Source of the DNA: an uncultured Sutterella sp.
GTDB lineage: Bacteria > Pseudomonadota > Gammaproteobacteria > Burkholderiales > Burkholderiaceae_F
Assembly: GCA_905197905.1 (NCBI GenBank)
Contig: CAJKAP010000004.1
Coordinates: 103,236-167,235 of the forward strand
Direction of reading: 5' to 3'
Length of the DNA: 64,000 nucleotides
Part shown: positions 56,999 to 64,000 of the stretch, piece after piece
How the letters are laid out: each line of letters opens with the position of its first letter
Numbering within the stretch: the first letter of the stretch is position 1
Translations under genes and position numbers: made by a program
The notes under the pieces: model-generated
What the model was told of the DNA's origin: nothing
The model's database searches: none
Seen by the model: only the letters and a program-made list of their open reading frames with translations

Positions 56999-59965
56999 AT
57001 GTCAGTCACTTTTTATGCGTTTTGGAATGGCACTGAGGTTGCCGACCTGTTTCATGCGGTCGCGGGCATCACGTCCACTTCAAACTACACGTTTTTGCTC
57101 GTTTGTGCGGTGCTTCTGGGTTTTCTCTTTGTGATGATGCAGTCGGCACTGAAAAACCGCGGGATGGAGGCCGTCACGTGGTCACTGAGTGTGGTGGTGA
57201 TTGCTTACCTTCTCTTTATTCCGAAGGTGAGCGTCATCGTGCACGATGTGAGTGCAAAGAGCGATCAAGTGGTCGATGGCGTCCCCATGGGTTTGGGATG
57301 GTCCGTTTCCATGCTCTCCAAGGTGAGCTACTGGATGACGACCGAATTTGAAGCCGCTTTTCAAGAGCCCGATACCACGCACTTTACGCAGTTTGGGATG
57401 AGTCTGCCGCAGCGCACCATCAAGGCGCTGATGGCAGCGGGCCCCATCACGGCGCAAGGGCAAGACTCACTCAAAAATTTTATTGAGCACTGTGTGGTGC
57501 CTGAAATTTTGAGTAGCTCCGTGAAGCGCCACGAAGTTTTAACGAGCCCCAACCTTTGGAAAACTGTGAGTGCTGCGCAGTGGGTCAATCCCGCACGTCG
57601 CGTGATGATTGATGAGACGCTCACCACCTGTCCTCAGGCAGTGGGCGCAATTGAGACGTACCTCAATAATGAAGAGCTCCCTAAGATGGAGCGCCTTTTG
57701 GCAACGCAACTCGCTTTGCCAGAAAATGCTCTACAAAACGGCATGCTCTCGCGCGTTGTGCCTGGCGCCACGGAAATTATGTTGGGGACCTCTCAGACCT
57801 TGACGGATACCTTAAAGCACACGGTCATGCTCTCGGCGCTCCCCAATGCCTTTTCCTCTTACACGGCAAATAATCAGTCTCCGATGGGCGTGGCGATCAC
57901 GATTGCCAAGGCTCAGGGGAATTTGTCGAGCGAAATTAACTATCGCACGCTGGGCGAAATGGCGCAGGATGCCCTCCCCAAGATTCGCAACTTGCTGGAA
58001 TTCATCATGATTGGGCTCTTTCCGATTGTGGGCGTGATGATGGTGATGAGTGGCTCTGGCTTAGGGATTTTGCGCGCTTACTACACGATTCTTCTCTCCA
58101 CCGCTCTTTGGCCACCGATCACCGCAGTGATTAATTACCTGATGGTGCATGTCGATGCGCAGCCCATGAATCGCCTCTGTGCGGAATATGGGGGCATGAC
58201 GCTTGAAGCGATTGACCTCATTCGAGAAGTGGGCGCCTCGTCGCAAGCCATGGCGGGGTCCCTACTTTGGATTGTGCCAGTGCTCGCTTACGCCATTGCT
58301 AAGGGATCTGATATGGCCATCACTTCGATGTCTTCCTCCCTCTTGAGCCCCGCACAGTCGGCAGCTCAAGCGCAAGGCTCTTCTCTTGCGATGGGGAACA
58401 TTAATGCGGGTAATGCGTCCGTGGATAACACCTCGATTAATAATCGCTCCGGAAACCGTCAGGATATGAGTTCTGCCTATACGGGAAGCGACATGCATGT
58501 CACGAGTAACGCCGCAGGCTCGATTCGCCGAGAAACGAGTTCTGGCACGGTAACGGCCATGAGCGTGAATCAGTCACAGTTGGGCGTGGATATGGGTTCG
58601 TCCCGAAGCCGTGCTTATGGCTCGACCGATCAGTGGAGCTCTAGCGCGCAGACCAATGTGAACCATGGCTACACCATGACGGATAGCCAGGGGATGACGC
58701 GCAATACGAGTTATGCCACGAGAGCGAGTATTTCCACGGAAGGCGCAAATATGCAGAGTCAGCAGCAGACGTATTCGAGTGGGCAGGAGTCGTTTATGGC
58801 TAATGGCATGGATAAAAAGGAATCGTATAGCTATGGCTCGAGTGGAGTGGCTAGTGATGCGATTGCCATCGGAGGTAGCGTAAACGCCTCAGGCTTTGGC
58901 CGTGCAGGTACGAATATTGATGGAGTCATGGGTAATCTCATGAATTCTACTCAAGGAGCTACGCCTAGTTTCGGGCTTACAAATAACCCTGCTTCCACAA
59001 TTACTGGGGCGCCTGGAGTTGTACCTCCTGCTAATGGTTCCTCGCCAGATGCGAAACCGTATACGGACTTCTTCAAGGGAGCTAATTTAGCCTTAGCCGC
59101 TAAAACCAATGTGTCTGGTACACATTCCGAATCTGTCAGTGCAAAAGTGGACAACTCCTCTAGCGACAGTGCTGGGGAACGCTCTACAACTAGTAGTAGC
59201 CTAAGCGATTCTACTTCTTGGAGTAATGGTATCCGTACGCAAGACTCTAGTAGTTCTGACACGAATCGAAGTCAATCTACAAGCGCCACTGGTTCCGAAC
59301 AACGCAATTATCAAACTAGTGCAAATACTAGTCGCGCTCAAGGTTCTCAGACAAATAGCACTTGGGGAGAGCAGGCCACTGTTAACAACAGCCCTGTTGC
59401 CTTGGCTATGGCTATCCAACAATCTCAAGGTAGTGCCATCGACGCACTTTGGAACTTGAACCAAAACCAGGATAGCCGAGAAGCCTTAGCCAGAGAAGCC
59501 AACGCCAACTTCCAATTGCCTGACACTTTGGGGAACCTGGGTAACGGACAGCAATCGTCTGTCCAACAGACTGGCAACGCTAACTTGAGTGCATTTAGAG
59601 GCAATGCTCAGACACAACCCTTGCCTCAAGTTAACACTGGATCTGGACATGTGGGGCACTTTACACCTCAAGTTCAAACGCCAACCTACTCGCCGGCAGA
59701 GAAAGAAGCCCGACAGTTAGAGGCAGGGATTGTCAAAGCTACCCAGACGTACTTTAAGTATCAGCAAACTGGAACGTTGAGTGTGGCGGATAGAGCTCTT
59801 TCTGGCGCGTGGCTTTATTACACCGCGCCAGATGTAATGGCTAATGATCTGAAGAGCAAAGCAAAAGACAATCCTGCTTTATCTACATTCTTGAAGTCTC
59901 AAGCTACTCAATCAGCCCTGTCGGATGAAGAGTTTATGCAACAGCTACAAAAAGTTTATCGATAA
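56999..59965 (+). CDS. traG: TraG, mating-pair stabilisation and entry-exclusion protein
   Basis: A 988-residue inner-membrane protein. Residues 1-480 hold the F-type TraG membrane part (NYTFLLVCAVLLGFLFVMMQSA ... GLFPIVGVMMVMSGSGLGILRAYYTILLSTALWPPITAVINYLMVH). The rest is a long Ser/Thr/Asn/Gln-rich periplasmic tail with coiled or extended character. From about residue 640 (near 58910) codon use becomes more A/T-rich than in the rest of the operon. In F and SXT/R391, TraG in the donor is the target of entry exclusion. AAGGAACC precedes the ATG; it is last in the operon. Confidence 0.92.
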   Translation: MSVTFYAFWNGTEVADLFHAVAGITSTSNYTFLLVCAVLLGFLFVMMQSALKNRGMEAVTWSLSVVVIAYLLFIPKVSVIVHDVSAKSDQVVDGVPMGLGWSVSMLSKVSYWMTTEFEAAFQEPDTTHFTQFGMSLPQRTIKALMAAGPITAQGQDSLKNFIEHCVVPEILSSSVKRHEVLTSPNLWKTVSAAQWVNPARRVMIDETLTTCPQAVGAIETYLNNEELPKMERLLATQLALPENALQNGMLSRVVPGATEIMLGTSQTLTDTLKHTVMLSALPNAFSSYTANNQSPMGVAITIAKAQGNLSSEINYRTLGEMAQDALPKIRNLLEFIMIGLFPIVGVMMVMSGSGLGILRAYYTILLSTALWPPITAVINYLMVHVDAQPMNRLCAEYGGMTLEAIDLIREVGASSQAMAGSLLWIVPVLAYAIAKGSDMAITSMSSSLLSPAQSAAQAQGSSLAMGNINAGNASVDNTSINNRSGNRQDMSSAYTGSDMHVTSNAAGSIRRETSSGTVTAMSVNQSQLGVDMGSSRSRAYGSTDQWSSSAQTNVNHGYTMTDSQGMTRNTSYATRASISTEGANMQSQQQTYSSGQESFMANGMDKKESYSYGSSGVASDAIAIGGSVNASGFGRAGTNIDGVMGNLMNSTQGATPSFGLTNNPASTITGAPGVVPPANGSSPDAKPYTDFFKGANLALAAKTNVSGTHSESVSAKVDNSSSDSAGERSTTSSSLSDSTSWSNGIRTQDSSSSDTNRSQSTSATGSEQRNYQTSANTSRAQGSQTNSTWGEQATVNNSPVALAMAIQQSQGSAIDALWNLNQNQDSREALAREANANFQLPDTLGNLGNGQQSSVQQTGNANLSAFRGNAQTQPLPQVNTGSGHVGHFTPQVQTPTYSPAEKEARQLEAGIVKATQTYFKYQQTGTLSVADRALSGAWLYYTAPDVMANDLKSKAKDNPALSTFLKSQATQSALSDEEFMQQLQKVYR

Positions 59966-59976
59966 AGCTAGAGGCA

Positions 59977-59998
59977 CTGGTGGCATCAGAGCCACCAG
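59977..59998. terminator. Convergent hairpin after traG
   Basis: CTGGTGGC pairs with GCCACCAG around a six-base loop; no T-run on either side. It overlaps the 3' end of the convergent small gene. Confidence 0.5.
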
Positions 59999-60306
59999 TC
60001 ATTGCTGGGGAGTTTTCCAGAAAGGAAAGTCAGTCCGTGATCATGTGGGATAGTGCGAGGAATATAGGTGAATTTCGTTCCTGCAGGATAAATCTCTTTG
60101 CTAGCCCATATGAACGTGAGTTTCGATAAAAACCTCAAAAAAGCCTTATCACCAAACAGAATTTTGACACCAAAAGGCTTCATGAGAAGCGAGATTGGAA
60201 ACATCACGAGATTGCGTAAAAAGTACAACGCACAGCAGAAGAAGAAACCGTTATACCTCACAGAATACAAGATGGTTTTATCAGGCTTTTCTTCAACGTA
60301 TTGCAT
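59986..60306 (-). CDS. Small membrane protein beside traG, possible entry-exclusion protein
   Basis: A 106-residue protein, no family recognised. A hydrophobic region spans about residues 18-45 (YNGFFFCCALYFLRNLVMFPISLLM), with a weaker second one near 60-70. A strong ribosome-binding site (GAGGAG, eight bases upstream) makes the gene credible. It is convergent to traG and shares the lower GC content of the traG 3' end. Small inner-membrane exclusion proteins (TraS, Eex) lie next to traG in F and SXT/R391; the role here is inferred from position only. Confidence 0.6.
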   Translation of the reverse strand: MQYVEEKPDKTILYSVRYNGFFFCCALYFLRNLVMFPISLLMKPFGVKILFGDKAFLRFLSKLTFIWASKEIYPAGTKFTYIPRTIPHDHGLTFLSGKLPSNDWWL

Positions 60307-60462
60307 GTACTTCTCTCCTCACTATCCACTTAACGATGGAAAACCACTAAGCATGTGATTTTATTGGAAATTTTATTTTAAATGATTTTTTATGGATCAT
60401 TTTATTGAAAGTCTATACCTCTAAACCCCAAAAAGCAATACCATTAATAAGGAAATTATTCA

Positions 60463-61611
60463 ATGTCGTACACCGAAGAAGAAGCCCGAATCGTCTCAGA
60501 GCGACTCCTCTTTCCTCATTTAATCAAAGTGGCAGGTGTGCATGCGCCAAGAGACTTGCTTCTCCCTTGTTTAACCGCAGCACAACGCAAAGAACCAGAG
60601 CCCCTTTCTGGCATTTATTGCCAATTTCGTGATGATGGGAAAATCTATATTGGTCAAGCAAAGAATGTCTCTGCGCGTCATACCCAGCATGTTTGGGAAC
60701 AGGTCTATCGAGTGGAATATTTGGCCTACCGGCACTTCAAACCAGAGAAACTCGATGCTGAAGAGAAGGATTGCATTCAGCGTGCCTTAGATTTAAGACT
60801 TCCTATTGCAAACTACCAAGGACAGCCTTCGCCCCATAGAGAACGTAAGCACAATACAAGTGATTACGATCGCAAGATTCCTTACTACGAGCAAAACGAT
60901 TTCGTCGCAGCCATTGCCAAGCGTAAAACACGGCGCAATGACTGGACGAAGCTTTGCAAAATGGTCCCCGCTTATGAAGTAGACGAATGGGACTTACTCT
61001 CGCTTCGTCTTCAAAAGGATGAAATTCTTGAAGCAACACGCACTTTTCTCAAGATGACGGTTCCTCGCCTTAATGAAACAGAAGGCGTATTCTGGATCGT
61101 CTCTGTCGGCAGAAAAAAGGCTCAGAGAAGACAAACCGTCCTTTCTGTTCGTACAGGGATGAAGGCTTTTTTTCGCATTTCTGGTTTTGAGGGCATCCCC
61201 TCTCCTCTCTGGGCAGAAGTACGGCTCGACAGTGCTACCTTACTCGCTGCCTTTAAGACTCAAGAAGGCGTTCACAAAGCGGCTCCCTGGTGTCAATTTA
61301 ACTGGGCTGGCAAAAACGATTGGTATGAGGATGAATACGACGAGGAGGAAGACGAAGGAGATGACGACCTAGTGCAGGAAGTCGTCACGAGTAAAGGCGT
61401 CAAGATTAACCGCTCCCCCATCACTCGCGTCGATGTGAAATCGTTGGTCACCCTAAGAGTCCCTCTTCCCGCGCTTATTCCGACGTTCACAGAAAACACC
61501 ATCTTCTGGATGGCGGCCTCAATGGCCGCGATTGCGCTCATGCGCCACAACGCAGCACTCGACTTGAAAGCGCACAACCATCTTGTGGCATTTCAGATTG
61601 TGAGGGGCTAA
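60463..61611 (+). CDS. GIY-YIG domain protein with unknown C-terminal domain
   Basis: A 382-residue protein. An N-terminal GIY-YIG domain is visible: SGIYCQFRDDGKIYIGQAKNVSARHTQH (about 47-74), with the catalytic Arg region after YIG and a Glu in DAEEKDCIQRALDLRLPIANYQ. The C-terminal 220 residues match nothing recognised and contain an acidic run (DEYDEEEDEGDDD). AAGGAA precedes the ATG. GIY-YIG proteins are nucleases in repair, restriction and mobile introns; here it lies between the tra operon and fumC and could be cargo of the element. Confidence 0.75.
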   Translation: MSYTEEEARIVSERLLFPHLIKVAGVHAPRDLLLPCLTAAQRKEPEPLSGIYCQFRDDGKIYIGQAKNVSARHTQHVWEQVYRVEYLAYRHFKPEKLDAEEKDCIQRALDLRLPIANYQGQPSPHRERKHNTSDYDRKIPYYEQNDFVAAIAKRKTRRNDWTKLCKMVPAYEVDEWDLLSLRLQKDEILEATRTFLKMTVPRLNETEGVFWIVSVGRKKAQRRQTVLSVRTGMKAFFRISGFEGIPSPLWAEVRLDSATLLAAFKTQEGVHKAAPWCQFNWAGKNDWYEDEYDEEEDEGDDDLVQEVVTSKGVKINRSPITRVDVKSLVTLRVPLPALIPTFTENTIFWMAASMAAIALMRHNAALDLKAHNHLVAFQIVRG

Positions 61612-61625
61612 TTTCTTTGGGACTG

Positions 61626-61656
61626 GGAGAGAAGGCAATGCACGCCTCTCTCCTTT
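61626..61656 (+). terminator. GIY-YIG gene terminator
   Basis: GGAGAGAAGGC pairs with GCCTCTCTCC, followed by TTT. Short T-run. Confidence 0.55.
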
Positions 61657-61709
61657 ACCTAGTGTTTCCCCCTATCAATTTAGAGATATTGAGCTAGGTC
61701 TAATGGGTG

Positions 61710-61775
61710 AAAGTGATAATCATTTCTAAATAGAAGTGCTATAATGCTTTCACGTTTTCTAAATGATACTCATTC
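61710..61775 (+). promoter_or_regulatory. fumC promoter with two Fur-like boxes
   Basis: A perfect -10 TATAAT is at 61740-61745. The stretch at 61713-61727 (GTGATAATCATTTC) contains the Fur core TGATAATCATT over the -35 region; a second similar stretch AAATGATACTCATTC is at 61761-61775 downstream of the -10. Fur would therefore repress fumC when iron is plentiful. Confidence 0.55.
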
Positions 61776-61792
61776 TTCTTTAGGAGGAAACC

Positions 61793-63202
61793 ATGCAAGA
61801 AGTTCGTATCGAAAAAGACTCCATGGGCGAAATGGAAGTCGACAACTCCAAGTACTGGGGTGCCCAAACGCAGCGTAGTTACAACAACTTCCCGATCGGT
61901 ATTGAAAAGATGCCGAAGGAAATCACCAAGGCTTTCGCCTACTTGAAGCAAGCTTGCGCTGCGGCGAACTTCTCCTCTGGTAAGCTCGATGAACGTCGCT
62001 ACAAGGCCATCACCCAGGCCTGCCAAGACGTTCTTCAGGGTAAGCTCTGCGGCAACTTCCCGCTCGCCGTTTGGCAGACCGGCTCCGGCACGCAGTCCAA
62101 TATGAACATGAACGAAGTGATCGCCAATCGCGCCACCGAAATCATCAACGGTGACTTCCGCAACAAGGCTGAAATCGCGAAAGAAAACTTCGTGCATCCG
62201 AACGATCACGTCAATATGTCGCAATCCTCGAACGACACGTTCCCGACCGCTCTCCATTTGATGGCCGTGATTGAAACGGAAGAACATCTCCTCCCCGCCC
62301 TCAAGCAGTTGAAGGCAACGCTTGACCGTAAGTCTGAAGAATTTGCCAACATCATCAAAAATGGTCGTACGCACTTGCAGGACGCGACGCCTTTGACCCT
62401 TGGTCAGGAATTCTCTGGCTACGCCTCCATGCTTGACCATTGCTTGAAGTTGATCACCTCCAACTTGGACGGTTGCCGTGAACTCGCCATTGGTGGGACG
62501 GCTGTTGGTACCGGTATCAATTCGCCGAAAGGCTTTGGTGAAAAGGTCTCTGCTCTTTTGAGCGAAAGCACGAAGCATCGCTTTGTCGATAGCCCCAACA
62601 AGTTCCACGGTTTGACGAGCCACGACGCAATCGTTGCCCTTGAAGGCGCCTTTGCTGCCTTGGCTGCTGACTTGATGAAGATCGCGAACGACATTCGTTG
62701 GCTCGCTTCTGGCCCGCGCAGTGGCTTGGGCGAAATCATTATTCCGGCTAACGAACCGGGTAGCTCTATCATGCCGGGTAAGGTCAACCCCACCCAGTGT
62801 GAAGCCGTGACGATGGTCGCTGTTCAGGTGATGGGTAACGCCACCGCCATTAACTTCGCCGCTAGCCAGGGTAACTTTGAATTGAACGTCTTTAAGCCTG
62901 TGATTGCTTATAACTTGATTCAGAGTATTCGCCTCTTGGGCGACGTGATGGATTCGTTTGATAAGCGCTGCGTCGCTGGCATTAAGGCTAACGAAGCGAA
63001 GATCAACGAATTGATGAAGCGCTCCTTGATGCTTGTGACCGCCCTCTCCCCGCTCGTTGGTTACGACAACGCTGCTAAGATCGCTAAGCACGCTCACGCT
63101 GAAAACTTGAGCTTGAAGCAGTCTGCTTTGGAATTGGGTCTTTGCACGGAAGAACAGTTCGACCAGTATGTGGATCCATCCAAGATGGTTCATCCGCAAT
63201 GA
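61793..63202 (+). CDS. fumC: Fumarate hydratase class II
   Basis: A 469-residue iron-independent fumarase converting fumarate and malate in the TCA or reductive branch. Typical are MGEMEVDNSKYWGAQTQRS at the N-terminus, the A-site TGSGTQSNMNMNEVIANRA and SSNDTFPTALHL, and the catalytic signature GSSIMPGKVNPTQCEAV (Ser about 321). Codon bias is strong. AGGAGGAAACC precedes the ATG. Terminator follows. Confidence 0.97.
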   Translation: MQEVRIEKDSMGEMEVDNSKYWGAQTQRSYNNFPIGIEKMPKEITKAFAYLKQACAAANFSSGKLDERRYKAITQACQDVLQGKLCGNFPLAVWQTGSGTQSNMNMNEVIANRATEIINGDFRNKAEIAKENFVHPNDHVNMSQSSNDTFPTALHLMAVIETEEHLLPALKQLKATLDRKSEEFANIIKNGRTHLQDATPLTLGQEFSGYASMLDHCLKLITSNLDGCRELAIGGTAVGTGINSPKGFGEKVSALLSESTKHRFVDSPNKFHGLTSHDAIVALEGAFAALAADLMKIANDIRWLASGPRSGLGEIIIPANEPGSSIMPGKVNPTQCEAVTMVAVQVMGNATAINFAASQGNFELNVFKPVIAYNLIQSIRLLGDVMDSFDKRCVAGIKANEAKINELMKRSLMLVTALSPLVGYDNAAKIAKHAHAENLSLKQSALELGLCTEEQFDQYVDPSKMVHPQ

Positions 63203-63584
63203 AGACTAGGCTGAGCTAAAACTGATGCTCCTATGAAGTGGGACGTTGTCTAGAGCCGAGATGGAGGCTCTGGGCAACGTCCCATTTTTTGTGATGTATT
63301 TTCTCTACCGTGAGAGCACGGCTACATTAGCTTTGTAGAGGCAAGAGTGCTTCGATCGTTAAGACACTGTCACTATGTCTATGAGGGAGCGGGAGAAAAA
63401 CTTTCATACAAGCCAAAGACGTGAGTTTAAGTGCCCCTTTATTATGTTTTTCCTGCTTTATTCCCTACTTAGTAACTAGAGACACTGCGCTTGTGTTTAT
63501 TCTCATGAGAGCCCTTTAGCTATATCTCAAAATTTGGATGTTGGCTAGATAAAAGCATATCTACCCAACATTCTCAACGTAATA
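63203..63584. other. Intergenic region right of fumC
   Basis: After the fumC terminator the sequence becomes AT-rich, with no gene or RNA recognised. Confidence 0.4.
63239..63292 (+). terminator. fumC terminator
   Basis: TGGGACGTTG (63239-63248) pairs with CAACGTCCCA (63275-63284), with an inner AGAGCC/GGCTCT stem, followed by TTTTTT. Confidence 0.9.
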
Positions 63585-64000
63585 TTACTTACCTATCAGA
63601 GCCACATATTCACTATCATCATCTGATGATTTTTCTCTTTTTGCAATACCTAAATTTTCGAGAATTTTGACTATTGCATCTTGATATCTATTTTCAATTA
63701 TCGGAGATTGATTTTCCCATATGAGTGAAGTTTTCTTCAATTCCTCTACAGCCTCTATGTATTCTCGAACTGTTTTAATATTTGTTTTTTGATTAATTTT
63801 TTCATTTAAAATAACGATTTTTGTATCTATCGAAATATATGGAGACTTTAACACATAAACAACCGTTTCCTTATTTACAGACTTGAGATATTTTGGATCA
63901 AACATATTTTTAGTCGAAATATATTTAATAACCTCATTTTTATTTGATATCTTGTCAAATTTCTTAAACAAAAAAAGTATGTTATTTTCATCAGAGAAAT
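63585..64000 (-). CDS. Unknown AT-rich protein, C-terminal part (5' end off window)
   Basis: The minus-strand frame is open from the window edge to a stop at 63585 (about 138 residues). A TTG at 63971 could be a start, but codons before it (FSDENNILFLF) read smoothly into the rest, so the gene probably begins outside the window. The visible part is Lys/Ile/Asn-rich and helical (VREYIEAVEELKKTSLIWENQ). No family recognised; base composition is far more AT-rich than the neighbours, suggesting acquired DNA. Confidence 0.6.
   Translation of the reverse strand, partial: FSDENNILFLFKKFDKISNKNEVIKYISTKNMFDPKYLKSVNKETVVYVLKSPYISIDTKIVILNEKINQKTNIKTVREYIEAVEELKKTSLIWENQSPIIENRYQDAIVKILENLGIAKREKSSDDDSEYVALIGK

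Noticed and set aside
60098..60358. Plus-strand 86-codon frame
   Set aside because: Opposite the better-initiated minus-strand small membrane-protein gene and without its own ribosome-binding site.
61739..63199. 486-codon minus-strand frame opposite fumC
   Set aside because: fumC is unmistakable and its codon bias produces an open antisense frame; the translation resembles nothing.

Overview
The window is about 50% G+C, gene-dense and bacterial. PurL, a FeoA/FeoA/FeoB/FeoC cluster, fumarase C, a tetraheme c-type cytochrome, a TtrS/TtrR-like sensor pair and a C69 dipeptidase together suggest a gut-type betaproteobacterium of the Sutterellaceae (Burkholderiales). That placement is inference; there is no rRNA in the window to confirm it.

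Layout. 1-4476 (minus strand) is a nickel/peptide-type ABC importer: a permease-ATPase fusion with a very His-rich tail, a second ATPase, and a substrate-binding lipoprotein whose 3' end leaves the window. The two transcription units carry nearly identical 27-bp palindromes placed identically against their -10 boxes. 4643-8587 is purL. 8901-11717 is a LysR regulator divergent from a flavodoxin-fold oxidoreductase, an SDR and a cyclophilin-like protein. 11813-15164 holds a DUF305 protein, an NhaC antiporter and a secreted endonuclease I. 15460-18683 is a periplasmic tetraheme cytochrome next to a FixJ-type regulator and a histidine kinase with a PhnD-like sensor domain. 18864-23995 has a DUF3592 protein, an aldehyde dehydrogenase, a C69 dipeptidase and an unknown protein. 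24502-28098 is the Feo ferrous-iron uptake cluster behind a promoter overlapped by a Fur-like box. 28380-28815 may encode a structured RNA. 28974-32277 has an iron-containing alcohol dehydrogenase, a GT2 glycosyltransferase and a LysE-type exporter.

33993-59965 is a long F-type conjugative type IV secretion operon: traA-L-E-K-B-V-C, three unrecognised genes, then traU, a traW-like gene, a trbC-like gene, traN as two genes, traF, traH and traG. traC is split by a frame change. No relaxase, coupling protein (TraD) or integrase is visible, so mobilisation functions are either outside the window or lost. The last third of traG and a small convergent membrane-protein gene after it share a lower-GC composition, which looks like an exchanged entry-exclusion module. 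A GIY-YIG protein gene ends this block, and fumC (61793-63202), with two Fur-like boxes at its promoter, returns to housekeeping sequence. The right end holds the C-terminal part of an AT-rich unknown gene.

Themes: metal supply (nickel-type uptake, Feo, iron-independent fumarase behind Fur-like boxes), anaerobic respiration and redox control, and a conjugation machine with several non-canonical parts. The strongest candidates for undescribed biology are the three-gene insert between traC and traU (41997-46770), the tandem-repeat protein at 32429-33283 beside the operon, the traG/exclusion module, and the paired operators with an attenuator-like leader in the nickel-type uptake locus.
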